DNA from: Burkholderia sp. WP9
Lineage (GTDB): Bacteria; Pseudomonadota; Gammaproteobacteria; Burkholderiales; Burkholderiaceae
Direction: 5' to 3'
Length of the DNA: 64,000 bases
Assembly (NCBI RefSeq): GCF_900104795.1
Contig: NZ_FNTG01000001.1
Coordinates: 3,162,001 to 3,226,000 of the forward strand
Below, piece after piece: positions 8,977 through 17,982 of the stretch (the first letter of the stretch is position 1; the number at the start of each line of letters is the position of its first letter). The position numbers were made by a program, and so were the translations under genes. The notes below the pieces were generated by a model that saw nothing but the letters and a program-made list of their open reading frames with translations, was not told the DNA's origin and searched no databases.

Positions 8977-10086
8977 TCACGCTGGCGCGGCATCGCGCGC
9001 AGGGAACACGGCGCGGCCGGGACGGCTATAAGCGATCCGAAAGTTTAACATAACGAGCAGAAGCAGCAGGATTGCGGCCCCACCGTTATGCGCCACCGCA
9101 ATGGGCAACGGCCATTGCAGAACGATGTTCGAGAGGCCCGTAATGAACTGGATCAGCACCACCAGCAGCACGCCGTTCGCCGGCCGCCGCAGCGACTCGA
9201 AGCGGCGTAGTTTCAACGCCAGCCAGACCAAATAAGCAACCACGACGATCGCGAATGTGCGATGCGTCCAGTGAATCGCCACCAGCGCGTCCTGGGTGAT
9301 CATGTCGCCGTTGCCGGTCATGCCGAGCGCACGCCACAGGTGGAAGCCGTGCGCGAAGTCCATGGGAGGAACCCATTGGCCGTTGCAGGTCGGGAAATCC
9401 GTGCACGCGAGCACCGCGTAGTTCGTGCTGACCCAGCCGCCCAGCGCGATTTGCGCGATCAGCAGCACGAGGCCCGCGAGCGCGGCCGCGCGCCAGCGCG
9501 CGGCTTCGGGTTCGAACGCGGGCAACGGCGTCTGCCGCGCGGCCAGCCAGCCGAGCGTGCCCAGCAGCGCGAGGCCGAGCAGCAAGTGCGTCGTCACGAT
9601 GATCGGCTGCAGCTTCATCGTCACCGTCCACGCGCCGAACGCGCCTTGCACCAGAATCAGCAGCAACAGCGAGGTCGGCCACCATGGCGACACATGCAGC
9701 GGACGCCGTTTGACGCGCGCCGTCCACGCGATGATGGTCTGCGCGATGATCAGCACGCCGATCGCCATCGCAAAGTAGCGGTGGATCATTTCGATCCACG
9801 CCTTCGTCATGCTGACCGGTCCGGTAGGCATTGCCTGATGCGCGGCCGTGATCGCCGCGTGCGCGATGAACGGCGACGACGTGCCGTAGCAGCCCGGCCA
9901 GTCCGGACAGCCGAGCCCGGAATCGGTGAGCCGCGTGAAGCCGCCGAACATCACCAGGTCGAGCGTGAGGAAGGTGGTGAGCCAGACCAGCTTACGGAAT
10001 TTGTTGTCGTCTGCCTTGACCCACACGTAGGACAGCGGCAACAACGCGATACACAAGCCGATCAGGGCCAGTTGCAGTACGAACAT
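8977..10086 (-). CDS. ctaA: Heme A synthase (COX15/CtaA)
   Basis: The 369-residue protein has about eight predicted membrane helices and oxidises heme O to heme A. Conserved features are GGFTRLTDSGLGCPDWPGCYG near residue 47, the heme-ligand His in EMIHRYFAM, and HWTHRTFA in the second half. Length and motif order fit the COX15 family. It follows the Sco-like membrane protein gene by 22 bases on the minus strand. Confidence 0.95.
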   Translation of the reverse strand: MFVLQLALIGLCIALLPLSYVWVKADDNKFRKLVWLTTFLTLDLVMFGGFTRLTDSGLGCPDWPGCYGTSSPFIAHAAITAAHQAMPTGPVSMTKAWIEMIHRYFAMAIGVLIIAQTIIAWTARVKRRPLHVSPWWPTSLLLLILVQGAFGAWTVTMKLQPIIVTTHLLLGLALLGTLGWLAARQTPLPAFEPEAARWRAAALAGLVLLIAQIALGGWVSTNYAVLACTDFPTCNGQWVPPMDFAHGFHLWRALGMTGNGDMITQDALVAIHWTHRTFAIVVVAYLVWLALKLRRFESLRRPANGVLLVVLIQFITGLSNIVLQWPLPIAVAHNGGAAILLLLLVMLNFRIAYSRPGRAVFPARDAAPA

Positions 10087-10108
10087 CTCTCTTACCTATG
10101 TTGCGGCA

Positions 10109-10771
10109 TCAGCCGATGCTCGACCATTTGAGCAGCTTGGTCACGTCGCCCTTGATCTTGCTGGGGTTCGGATCTTTCGGGAAACGCATCATCAGATTGC
10201 CGTTCGGATCGACCATGTAAATGTGGTCGGTGATTTGCGTGCCGTTCTCAGTGGGCAGCCACGCGGACACCTGTGCCGGATCGGCGATCATCATGTTGGT
10301 GTCGGGGTAGGCCTTTTGTATCACGTCTGCGACGTTGCCTGCATCGGTACGCAACCAGACTTCCACGACGCGTTCGCGTTCCGGGCCCTGAGCTGCGCGG
10401 ATTTGTCGCATGAAGTAGAGCTTGGTGGCGCAGGCTTTGTCGCACGCGCTGTTGTCGACCGAGATCAGCAGCCAGCGGCCGCGCAGCGTTGCGAACTTGA
10501 TGGGCTTGCCATCTTCGCCCGTCACCACGAGCGAATCGGGAATCGGGCGTTGCGGTTCGACCAGCGTGCCGTAACTCGTGCTGCCGCCGGTCGGCTTGAT
10601 CACGTAGTACGTGAAATACGACACGGCGATCGGTGCCGCGCAGATGATCGCCAGCAGCAGCAGAATCCAGCGGCCGCGCTCCCACGATCCTTTGCCGTTG
10701 GGTTGGCCGGGCATGGGCTTGGGCGCTGCGGGTTTGCCGGCTTGCGGCGAACGGGGAGATTGCGTCGACAC
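10109..10771 (-). CDS. Sco-like thioredoxin-fold membrane protein
   Basis: From the GTG at 10771 the protein has 220 residues: a basic Pro-rich N-terminus, one membrane helix (about 35-55) and a periplasmic thioredoxin-like domain. The SVDNSACDKAC stretch gives a C-x3-C pair (Cys110, Cys114), spaced like the copper motif of SCO proteins, and an HIYMVDPNGNLMMRF strand near the end is also typical. An AGAGG site precedes the GTG. It sits between surf1 and ctaA, so a role in oxidase assembly is likely. The fold is a confident call; copper delivery is inferred. Confidence 0.8.
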   Translation of the reverse strand: MSTQSPRSPQAGKPAAPKPMPGQPNGKGSWERGRWILLLLAIICAAPIAVSYFTYYVIKPTGGSTSYGTLVEPQRPIPDSLVVTGEDGKPIKFATLRGRWLLISVDNSACDKACATKLYFMRQIRAAQGPERERVVEVWLRTDAGNVADVIQKAYPDTNMMIADPAQVSAWLPTENGTQITDHIYMVDPNGNLMMRFPKDPNPSKIKGDVTKLLKWSSIG

Positions 10772-10840
10772 TACAGGACCTCTTTCAATGATTGCACGGC
10801 GCCGCGGCCTAGCTCGGGCCACGAAGCCGCATGTGCTGCG

Positions 10841-11557
10841 TTACACGCCCGGCGCGTGCTCTTTCTTCGCGGCACGACGCGCGGCATAAAGGCCGAAGAC
10901 GAGCGCCGCGGCCGCCATGCCCCACCACTGGAACATATAGCCATAGTTGCGCTCGACACCGTTGGTGGGCGCGGGCCAATCGCGCACCAGCTTGTCGCCG
11001 TCGTCGCTCAACTGCTGAATCACGAACGACTGCAGCGGCAAACCGGTTTCCGCAGCGTACGCGGCGGTGTCCAGATTCTGGCGGATCAGTTGATGCTCGG
11101 CCGAACCACCCTGCCCCAACTCGTATGCGCGCGACGCGTCGGCCCGCGCAATGCCTTCGATCTCGATTTCGCCTTGCGGCGTCGTATACGGCGCGATGGT
11201 CTCGCGATTGTTCATGTTGCGCGGCAGCCAGCCGCGATTGACCAGCACGTAGCCGCCGTCGGCCAGTTTAAAAGGCATCACGACGTAAAAGCCCGGCTGG
11301 TCGTTATACGGACGATTATCGAGGTAGACGACTCTATCCGCGACGAAACTGCCGCGTGCCTTCACGCGATGAAACTCGATGTCCTTCAATGCGACCGGCG
11401 CGGCGCTCACCGGTTGGGCGGGCGCGTTCTCGAACTGCGTGATGTGCGCTTCGAGCGCTTCTTTCTGATGCGCGCGGTCACGTTGCCAGAAACCCAACCG
11501 CACCATCACCACGATCACCAGCAGAATCAACAGCGCGGGAACGAGGCGGATCTTCAT
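10841..11557 (-). CDS. SURF1-family oxidase assembly protein
   Basis: The 238-residue protein has the SURF1 layout: an N-terminal helix (MKIRLVPALLILLVIVVMV), a conserved LGFWQRDRAHQKEALE segment, a periplasmic region with YLDNRPYNDQPGFYVVMPF and VLVNRGWLPR, and a C-terminal helix ending in a basic tail. SURF1 takes part in heme a insertion into subunit I. I chose the ATG at 11557 because the 16 codons before it are not SURF1-like. It is the first gene of the surf1-ctaA-ctaB-sco group. Confidence 0.9.
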   Translation of the reverse strand: MKIRLVPALLILLVIVVMVRLGFWQRDRAHQKEALEAHITQFENAPAQPVSAAPVALKDIEFHRVKARGSFVADRVVYLDNRPYNDQPGFYVVMPFKLADGGYVLVNRGWLPRNMNNRETIAPYTTPQGEIEIEGIARADASRAYELGQGGSAEHQLIRQNLDTAAYAAETGLPLQSFVIQQLSDDGDKLVRDWPAPTNGVERNYGYMFQWWGMAAAALVFGLYAARRAAKKEHAPGV

Positions 11558-11668
11558 CGGGCACGCTCCACCACCACTCGCGGCGCGATGGGGAACGTGC
11601 GGCAAACGCCGGCGCGCGGTGCGATAATAAATGTCTTGCCCCTGCGCTTCCTGATTTCAGCTGGTTCC

Positions 11669-11878
11669 ATGCACATTCTCGTTCCCATCGCCTTCGTCCT
11701 GATCATCGCCAGCATGGTGTCGGCGCTGTACTTCATGATGCATGACAAGGGCAAAACCAAGCGGATGGTCTGGTCGCTCGCCACGCGGGTGGGCCTGTCG
11801 ATCTCGCTATTCCTGTTCATCCTGTTCGCTCATTGGATGGGTTGGATTCAATCGACCGGCATTCCTTACGGGCGCTGA
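11669..11878 (+). CDS. Twin-transmembrane protein, DUF2909 type
   Basis: This 69-residue protein starts MHILVPIAFVLIIASMVSAL and has two hydrophobic segments (about 2-23 and 41-58) joined by a basic loop (HDKGKTKRMVW). Short proteins of this kind sit beside surf1 in many Burkholderiales and are annotated as DUF2909 or twin-transmembrane proteins. It is divergent from surf1 and embedded in the oxidase locus, so a small accessory role is possible but unproven. Confidence 0.8.
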   Translation: MHILVPIAFVLIIASMVSALYFMMHDKGKTKRMVWSLATRVGLSISLFLFILFAHWMGWIQSTGIPYGR

Positions 11879-11904
11879 GCCCGGCGGAAAAATCCCCACG
11901 CCGC

Positions 11905-11941
11905 CAAACAAAACGCCGCCCTGACAGGGTCGAGGGCGGCG
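11905..11941 (-). terminator. Intrinsic terminator of the ctaC-ctaE operon
   Basis: CGCCGCCCT (11914-11922) pairs perfectly with AGGGCGGCG (11933-11941) around a 10-base loop. On the minus strand the stem is followed by TTTTGTTTGG, a U-rich tract. It lies about 100 bases after the ctaE stop. Confidence 0.75.
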
Positions 11942-12041
11942 CTGCATAAGCCTTGCATACTGCTCGTGCGCCGCGTCCTGAAGGACGTTGCGCGAACGGC
12001 CTGCACATTCCGGGTTGCCGGTCGGCGCAGGCCAGACTGCG

Positions 12042-12899
12042 TTACAGCCAGTACACGACGACGTACAGCCCGAGCCACACGACGTCCACAAAGTGCCAAT
12101 ACCAGGCCGCGCCTTCGAACGCGAAGTGATGGTCCGCCGTGAAGTGACCGCGGATCATACGCACCAGCACGACTGCCAGCATCGTGCCGCCGAGGAACAC
12201 GTGGAAGCCGTGGAAGCCCGTCAACAGGAAGAATGTCGAACCGTACACGCCCGACGACAGCGTCAGGTTCAGTTCGTTGTACGCGTGGAAGTACTCGAAG
12301 CCTTGCAGGAACAGGAAGCAGACGCCGAGCACGAGCGTTGCAGCCAGCCAGACGATCGCCTTCTTGCGATGATTTTCACGCAACGCGTGGTGCGATACCG
12401 TCAGCGTCGCGCCCGAGGAAAGCAGCAACGCCGTGTTGATGGTCGGCACCGGCCACGGTTGCATCGACTTGAAGGTCGAGACCAGCGCTGCCGGACCGTT
12501 GTTCGGCCACACGGCCGAGAAGTCCGGCCAGATCAGCTTGTAATCGAGGCTGCCCAATTGATGCAACGCGATTTCGCGCGCGTAGAACAATGCGCCGAAG
12601 AACGCGCCGAAGAACATGACTTCGGAGAAGATGAACCAGCTCATGCTCCAGCGGTACGACTTGTCGACATTCTTGCCATACATGCCGCCTTCCGACTCGG
12701 CGATCGCGTCGCCGAACCAGTGCCACAGCGTAAAGAGCAGCCACAACAAACCGGCGACGACGCCGATCGGCGCCCAGTCATGTTCGTTGATCCAGGCCGC
12801 AAGCGATCCGAGCATGACCAGCAACCCGGCGGCGGCGCTGATCGGATGCCGCGACGGATGCGGTACGAAATAGTACGGGCTCTCGTTTTGACCGCTCAT
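12042..12899 (-). CDS. ctaE: Cytochrome c oxidase subunit III
   Basis: The 285-residue membrane protein belongs to the heme-copper oxidase subunit III family. It begins MSGQNESPYYFVPHPSRHPI and shows seven hydrophobic segments, the conserved SEVMFFGAFFGALFYAR helix, the GFHGFHVFLGG motif and a terminal AAWYWHFVDVVWLGLY segment. It has normal length for COX3. It is the last gene of the structural oxidase operon and is followed by an intrinsic terminator. Confidence 0.97.
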   Translation of the reverse strand: MSGQNESPYYFVPHPSRHPISAAAGLLVMLGSLAAWINEHDWAPIGVVAGLLWLLFTLWHWFGDAIAESEGGMYGKNVDKSYRWSMSWFIFSEVMFFGAFFGALFYAREIALHQLGSLDYKLIWPDFSAVWPNNGPAALVSTFKSMQPWPVPTINTALLLSSGATLTVSHHALRENHRKKAIVWLAATLVLGVCFLFLQGFEYFHAYNELNLTLSSGVYGSTFFLLTGFHGFHVFLGGTMLAVVLVRMIRGHFTADHHFAFEGAAWYWHFVDVVWLGLYVVVYWL

Positions 12900-13030
12900 T
12901 CTTGATTCTCCACTTCAGTCCAGTTGTTCCGGAATCTCCGGCTGTATCTTCGGCGGCGCGTCGATACCGCACCGCTTCGCTCTAATTGTTGGGCGCTGCT
13001 TCGCCCGGTGCTACGTCTGCGCCCGCTGCT

Positions 13031-13240
13031 TCAACCTACCACGGCACGCACGATCAGAATCAACGCCACGATAAAAATGGCCGCGCAGATCAATGCTGCC
13101 GCGATCACGTGCAGCGGGTTCAGCTGCGTGGCGTCTGCCTCCAGATCGCGGCGCTTGCGCACTCCGAAAAACGACCAGAAGACCGCACGCATCGACTGAC
13201 CAAAGCTGCTCTTGCGCGGGCTGCCGCCGTTATCGCTCAT
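13031..13240 (-). CDS. DUF2970 small membrane protein
   Basis: The 69-residue protein has a soluble N-terminus with SFGQSMRAVFWSFFGVRKRRD, typical of DUF2970, and one C-terminal membrane helix (LHVIAAALICAAIFIVALIL). It lies between ctaG and ctaE on the same strand, a position commonly held by this family in Burkholderiales. Its function is unknown; location suggests a link to the oxidase. Confidence 0.85.
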   Translation of the reverse strand: MSDNGGSPRKSSFGQSMRAVFWSFFGVRKRRDLEADATQLNPLHVIAAALICAAIFIVALILIVRAVVG

Positions 13241-13275
13241 CTTGTTTCGTCTTCCTTCGTCTGCGGCACGAGCCG

Positions 13276-13890
13276 TCAGGCGGGATTGCCGGTGGTGGCC
13301 GCCGTATTGGCCGTGGGTGCTGCGTTTCCGGCCTTAGCCGCCGCCGGCGTATTCAATTCAAAAAACGTGTACGACAACGTGATCGTCTTGACGTCCTTCG
13401 GCAACTTCGGATCGACCACGAACACCACCGGCATCCGCTTCGTCTGATTCGCCGTCAAGGTTTGCTGCGTGAAGCAAAAACACTCGATCTTCTTGAAGTA
13501 CTCGGTGGCCTGCTTCGGCGCGTAGCTCGGAATGGCTTGCGCCTGAATCGTGCGCGCCTGTTCGTTGCTCACCTCGTACATCACCGTTGTCACTTCGCCA
13601 GGGTGCACGTCGAGACTACGCTGCTCCGGCTTGAAACCCAGCGGGCCGCGCGCGTTCGCATCGAATTCGATCGAAATCGTGCGGCTCATGTCGACCTGCG
13701 TATTCTTCGCCTCGCGCGCCGTGGCATCGCGCTGCACGAGGTTGTTGATGCCGGTGATCTGGCAGATCGCACGGTACATCGGCACCAGCGCGAAGCCGAA
13801 ACCGAACATCATCAAGGCGACGATGAACAGCTTGATCAGCATCGAACGGTTAAAAGAGCGGTCGGCTTGAGCCGGCGGTTGCGTCGACAT
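13276..13890 (-). CDS. ctaG: Cytochrome c oxidase assembly protein CtaG/Cox11
   Basis: The 204-residue protein is a Cox11-type copper chaperone that delivers CuB to subunit I. One N-terminal helix is followed by a periplasmic beta domain. The family signatures VPMYRAICQITGINN and the copper motif ECFCFTQQTL (C-x-C) are visible. The start at 13890 is favoured by a GAGG site 7-8 bases upstream. An Ala/Thr-rich tail ends the protein. It follows the small 44-residue protein gene. Confidence 0.94.
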   Translation of the reverse strand: MSTQPPAQADRSFNRSMLIKLFIVALMMFGFGFALVPMYRAICQITGINNLVQRDATAREAKNTQVDMSRTISIEFDANARGPLGFKPEQRSLDVHPGEVTTVMYEVSNEQARTIQAQAIPSYAPKQATEYFKKIECFCFTQQTLTANQTKRMPVVFVVDPKLPKDVKTITLSYTFFELNTPAAAKAGNAAPTANTAATTGNPA

Positions 13891-13932
13891 CTCAATCCTC
13901 AACAAACCTGCAAACTGACTCGAACCGCTTTG

Positions 13933-14067
13933 TCAGGAGAACCACTTCTGATGAATGATGACGCTCGCGAAAAAGACCGCGGCGATCAACAACATCACGA
14001 AACCGATCCGCCGGTTACCCGCGCGAATCTGCTCGGGCGTACGTCTTTCTTGAGGATTGCGCGTCAT
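13933..14067 (-). CDS. Small cytochrome oxidase assembly-type protein, 44 aa
   Basis: Reading the minus strand from ATG 14067 gives 44 residues: a charged start (MTRNPQERRTPEQIRAGNRR), one membrane helix (IGFVMLLIAAVFFASVII) and HQKWFS at the end. A short one-helix protein in this slot between ctaD and ctaG is common in Burkholderiales and is annotated as a cytochrome oxidase small assembly protein. Codon choice is clean and the frame fits exactly between its neighbours. The role rests on position. Confidence 0.75.
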   Translation of the reverse strand: MTRNPQERRTPEQIRAGNRRIGFVMLLIAAVFFASVIIHQKWFS

Positions 14068-14123
14068 GCTCGACTTTCTGAATACTTTTCGTGACTACGG
14101 ACGCCGCCACTACCTTCGTGATC

Positions 14124-14163
14124 GCCGGCTCAGGTAACCAACTGCTGCGCTGCCCGAGCCGGC
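14124..14163. repeat. Inverted repeat between ctaD and the 44-aa gene
   Basis: GCCGGCTC (14124-14131) and GAGCCGGC (14156-14163) are exact reverse complements separated by 24 bases. It lies in the 115-base gap downstream of ctaD on the minus strand. No U-tract follows, so it may be an mRNA-stabilising or processing hairpin rather than a terminator. Confidence 0.4.
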
Positions 14164-14182
14164 AATCTCACCAACTTATCGA

Positions 14183-15796
14183 TTACTCGACGGTCGGCGG
14201 GTTTTCGAACGTGTGGAACGGAGCCGGGCTCGGCACGGTCCACTCGAGACCCGTTGCGCCGTCCCACGGCTTGTCGCCAGCTTTTTCGAGTTCGCCGCCG
14301 CCACGGTAGGCCGGCAGTGCAACCGCGAACAGGAAGTAGACCTGCGCCAGACCGAAGCCGAACGCGCCGATCGAGATGACCTGGTTCCAGTCGGTGAACT
14401 GCGCCGGGTAGTCAGCATAACGACGCGGCATACCTGCGAGGCCGACGAAGTGCATCGGCAGGAACGCGAGGTTGAAGAAGAACATCGACGCCCAGAAGTG
14501 AATCTTGCCGCGCGTTTCGTTGTACATCCAGCCGGTCCACTTCGGCGCCCAGTAGTACCAGCCGGAGAACAGCGCGAAGAGCGAGCCCGCCACCAGCACG
14601 TAGTGGAAGTGCGCCACCACGAAATAAGTACCGTGATACTGGATGTCGAGCGGCGCCATGGCCAGCATCAGACCCGACAGGCCGCCGAACGTGAACACCA
14701 GCAGGAAGCCGACTGCGAACAGCATAGGCGTTTCGAAGCTCAGCGAACCGCGCCACATCGTCGCGACCCAGTTGAACACCTTCACGCCCGTCGGCACGGC
14801 GATCAGCATGGTGGCGTACATGAAGAACAACTGGCCCGTCACCGGCATGCCGGTTGCGAACATGTGGTGCGCCCACACCATGAACGACAGAATCGCGATC
14901 GACGAGGTTGCGTACACCATCGAGCTGTAGCCGAACAGCGGCTTGCGCGAGAACGCCGGAATCACCTGCGAGACGATCCCGAACGCCGGCAAGATCATGA
15001 TGTACACCTCGGGGTGCCCGAAGAACCAGAAGATATGCTGGTACATGACCGGGTCGCCGCCGCCTGCCGCATTGAAGAACGACGTGCCGAAGTGGCGATC
15101 GAACAGCACCATGGTGATCGCGCCTGCCAGAACCGGCATCACGGCGATCAGCAGGTACGCGGTGATCAGCCACGTCCAGACGAACATCGGCATCTTCATC
15201 AGCGTGAGGCCGGGCGCGCGCATGTTCAGGATCGTCACGACGATGTTGATCCCGCCCATGATCGACGAAGCACCCATCAAGTGGACCGCGAAAATCGCGA
15301 AGTCCATGCCCGGGCCCATCTGCGTGGACAGCGGCGCGTACAGCGTCCAGCCTGCGGCGGTCGCGCCGCCCGGCGAGAAGAACGAACCGACCAGCAGAAC
15401 AGCCGCCACCGGCAGGAGCCAGAAGCTGAAGTTGTTCATGCGGGCGAAAGCCATGTCCGATGCGCCGATCTGCAGCGGCACCATCCAGTTCGCGAAGCCG
15501 ACGAAAGCCGGCATGATCGCGCCGAACACCATGATCAGGCCGTGCATGGTGGTCAACTGGTTGAAGAACTCGGGACGCATGATCTGCAGACCCGGCTCGA
15601 ACAGTTCGGCACGGATCATCAGCGCCATCACGCCCCCGGAGAGGAACATGGTGAACGAGAAGATCAGGTACAGCGTACCGATGTCCTTGTGATTGGTTGC
15701 GAACAGCCAACGGCGCCAACCATGCGGCGTTTCGTGGGCATGGTCGCCGTGCACGTGCTCGTGGCCCGCGACTACATCGTGTCCGATGCTAGACAT
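14183..15796 (-). CDS. ctaD: Cytochrome c oxidase subunit I (aa3 type)
   Basis: The 537-residue protein is the catalytic heme-copper oxidase subunit with about twelve membrane helices. The first heme ligand is in MTTMHGLIMVFG (read as TTMHGLIMVF), the CuB and D-channel region is GHPEVYIMILPAFG, and further ligands are in the VWAHHMFATG and VVAHFHYVL segments. The Glu in HPEVY marks the A1 class of aa3 oxidases. The N-terminus is His-rich and cytoplasmic. It follows ctaC by 44 bases. Confidence 0.98.
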   Translation of the reverse strand: MSSIGHDVVAGHEHVHGDHAHETPHGWRRWLFATNHKDIGTLYLIFSFTMFLSGGVMALMIRAELFEPGLQIMRPEFFNQLTTMHGLIMVFGAIMPAFVGFANWMVPLQIGASDMAFARMNNFSFWLLPVAAVLLVGSFFSPGGATAAGWTLYAPLSTQMGPGMDFAIFAVHLMGASSIMGGINIVVTILNMRAPGLTLMKMPMFVWTWLITAYLLIAVMPVLAGAITMVLFDRHFGTSFFNAAGGGDPVMYQHIFWFFGHPEVYIMILPAFGIVSQVIPAFSRKPLFGYSSMVYATSSIAILSFMVWAHHMFATGMPVTGQLFFMYATMLIAVPTGVKVFNWVATMWRGSLSFETPMLFAVGFLLVFTFGGLSGLMLAMAPLDIQYHGTYFVVAHFHYVLVAGSLFALFSGWYYWAPKWTGWMYNETRGKIHFWASMFFFNLAFLPMHFVGLAGMPRRYADYPAQFTDWNQVISIGAFGFGLAQVYFLFAVALPAYRGGGELEKAGDKPWDGATGLEWTVPSPAPFHTFENPPTVE

Positions 15797-15840
15797 GACA
15801 ATCTCCTAAAGCGAATACTGCGGTGCTGACCATGAACACG

Positions 15841-17418
15841 TCAGGCAGCCGGGCTGATCTGAACACGCCGGGCTTCTTTCGCGTCGCTGCCGCCCGTGAT
15901 CGTTTCCGGCTTCTTCAAAATAATATGGTCTTCGGCAATGCCGGCTGCTTTCAACGCGTCGCGCACGGCTTCGGCGCGGCTCTTCGCGAGTTTCGCGTTG
16001 AGGTCGGCGGAGCCGGTGGCGTCGGTGAAGCCCGACAGCGTGAATTTCGCGTCCGGATGTGCTTTCGCATAGGCCGCAGCTGCGTCGACCGCCGCTTTCG
16101 CGTCGGCCGGCAGCGTGCTCTTGCCGGTGTCGAAGTAGATGCTGGCCGGAAGTGTTGCCGGCGATGCCGCGCTGTCCGCTGCCGCACCCGAGGCGCCCGA
16201 AGCCGCCTCAGCGCCGCTCGCAGCCGCGCCTGCGTCGGCCAGATGGTTGCCACCTTCCGGCAGCTTGCCGTTGCGCGCGTCCGCAACCTGCTTCGGCTGG
16301 AGAATGTCGCCCGTGTGGTTGCCCCACGAATTACGTTCGTACGTGACGACCGATGCGATTTCGACGTCGTTCAACGTAGGCGCCCACGAAGGCATCGCGT
16401 TCTTGCCCTTCAGCACCAGACTGACGTGCTCGGCAATCGCGCCGTTGGCGATCTTGCTGCCGTCGAGCGCCGGGAATGCGCCTACGCCCTTGCCGGTCGG
16501 CTGGTGGCAGACCGCGCAGTTCGCCGCGTACACCTTGCCGCCGCGCTCCATCAGCTCGGCCATCGTGTAGGTCTTGTTCGGATCGTCCTGGCCTGCGGCC
16601 ATTTTCTTCTTCTGGGTGTCGACCCACTTCGCGTAGTCGTCGGCGGACAGCACTTCGACTACCACCGGCATGAACGCGTGCTCCTTGCCGCACAACTCGG
16701 TACAGAAGCCCCGGAACGTGCCGACCTTGTCAGCCTTGAACCACGTATCGCGCACGAAACCCGGAATCGCGTCCTGCTTCACGCCGAAGGCCGGCACGTA
16801 CCAGGAGTGGACCACGTCGTTCGCGGTGGTGATGATGCGGATTTTCTTGTCGACCGGCACGACCAGCGGATTGTCCACTTCCTGCAGGTACGTGGTGGAA
16901 ATCGGCTGGCGGCCATCGGTTTCCGCACGCGGCGTGGTCAGCGTGGACAGGAAGTTGATGCCCTCGCCCGGGCCCTTCACGTAGTCGTAGCCCCACTTCC
17001 ACTGATAGCCCGTGACCTTGATGGTGACGTCGGCGTTGGTGGTGTCTTTCATTGCCACGACGGTCTTGGTGGCGGGCAGCGCCATCAACACGACGATGAT
17101 GAACGGCACGATCGTCCAGATGATTTCGACGGTGGTGCTTTCGTGGAAATTCGATGCCTTGTGGCCTTTCGATTTGCGGTGGGCGAAGATCGAATAGAAC
17201 ATCACGGCGAACACGCCGACGAAAATCACCGTGCAAAGCACCAGCATGAACATGTGGAGGCTGAAGAGCTCCTCAGCGATTTTCGTCGCAGGCGGCTGGA
17301 GATTGATCTCGTTGACGGCAGGGCCGCCCGGAACATCGCCCACTGCCAGGGCGGCACCGGCGAAAAGCAGTCCGCTCATCGCCAGCACGCCCATGAGGGC
17401 TCGCTTGATTGTTTTCAT
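15841..17418 (-). CDS. ctaC: Cytochrome c oxidase subunit II with cytochrome c and OmpA domains
   Basis: The 525-residue protein is much longer than an ordinary subunit II. A signal peptide (1-25), two membrane helices (about 52-78 and 97-117) and the cupredoxin domain come first, with CuA ligands His204, Cys239, Glu241, Cys243, His247 and Met250 (CTELCGKEHAFM). A cytochrome c domain follows, with CAVCH at 301-305 and Met ligand candidate in NAMPSW. After an Ala/Ser linker (about 395-423) comes an OmpA-like peptidoglycan-binding domain (424-523; IYFDTGKSTLP, GFTDATGSADLNAKLAKSRA). It takes electrons from cytochrome c and may anchor the oxidase to the wall. An alternative ATG at 17442 would add eight residues; 17418 gives a better signal peptide. 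Confidence 0.96.
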   Translation of the reverse strand: MKTIKRALMGVLAMSGLLFAGAALAVGDVPGGPAVNEINLQPPATKIAEELFSLHMFMLVLCTVIFVGVFAVMFYSIFAHRKSKGHKASNFHESTTVEIIWTIVPFIIVVLMALPATKTVVAMKDTTNADVTIKVTGYQWKWGYDYVKGPGEGINFLSTLTTPRAETDGRQPISTTYLQEVDNPLVVPVDKKIRIITTANDVVHSWYVPAFGVKQDAIPGFVRDTWFKADKVGTFRGFCTELCGKEHAFMPVVVEVLSADDYAKWVDTQKKKMAAGQDDPNKTYTMAELMERGGKVYAANCAVCHQPTGKGVGAFPALDGSKIANGAIAEHVSLVLKGKNAMPSWAPTLNDVEIASVVTYERNSWGNHTGDILQPKQVADARNGKLPEGGNHLADAGAAASGAEAASGASGAAADSAASPATLPASIYFDTGKSTLPADAKAAVDAAAAYAKAHPDAKFTLSGFTDATGSADLNAKLAKSRAEAVRDALKAAGIAEDHIILKKPETITGGSDAKEARRVQISPAA

Positions 17419-17508
17419 AGCTTCCTTACCCAAAATTTCCATTCAAACCCTCGACCCCGCTGGCAGGTAACCTCGCGCTCCCCGTGAACGCCGCGCTTCT
17501 CAACACGT

Positions 17509-17982
17509 CTAACAACGTGTGAGCCACATACGCAATTCGCCCGCGAACTGCGCGCGCCGATACTGCGCGAGATGTTGCCCGATCATGATCGTCTGGCCGC
17601 GTGAGACCAGTTTGATCCGGTCACGTGGCGTTGCGCCTGCCTCGATCCGCACCCAGCGCGGATTGAACTCGAACTGCGTGAGCTGCTCGGCGCTGACCTG
17701 CTCGACCACGAGCCGGTTCTGAAACAGCCGGATGCGCTCGTAGTCCACAGCATGACGCGCATATATGGCAAACGCGATGCCCACCGCCAGCAATTCGACA
17801 CCGGTGAACGGCAACACCAGCCAGGCGCCGACCAGAACCAGCATGAATGCAATTGCCAACGAGAACAACGCAAGCGACACGTAGAAACAGACGAACTGCC
17901 GCGGCGATATCGAACAGTTGCGTTTCATCGTCCAGTCTTTGAGAACCGGTTCTGAATCCGCCAGCAGATCTGATGCTTCCAT
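17509..17982 (-). CDS. DUF2244 membrane protein
   Basis: The 157-residue protein has two hydrophobic segments (FVCFYVSLALFSLAIAFMLV and VLPFTGVELLAVGIAFAIY) and the conserved DUF2244 region (HAVDYERIRLFQNRLVVE ... FNPRWVRIE). This family often precedes ctaC in Proteobacteria, as it does here, 90 bases upstream on the same strand. Function is unknown. Confidence 0.85.
   Translation of the reverse strand: MEASDLLADSEPVLKDWTMKRNCSISPRQFVCFYVSLALFSLAIAFMLVLVGAWLVLPFTGVELLAVGIAFAIYARHAVDYERIRLFQNRLVVEQVSAEQLTQFEFNPRWVRIEAGATPRDRIKLVSRGQTIMIGQHLAQYRRAQFAGELRMWLTRC

Noticed and set aside
14213..15829. Long open frame on the plus strand opposite ctaD
   Set aside because: Its product is Arg/His-rich with no fold or motif, and it mirrors the highly conserved ctaD. 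Such frames are usual in G+C-rich DNA.
15823..17487. Long plus-strand frame opposite ctaC
   Set aside because: Composition is Arg-rich and it has no motif, while the minus strand encodes an intact oxidase subunit.
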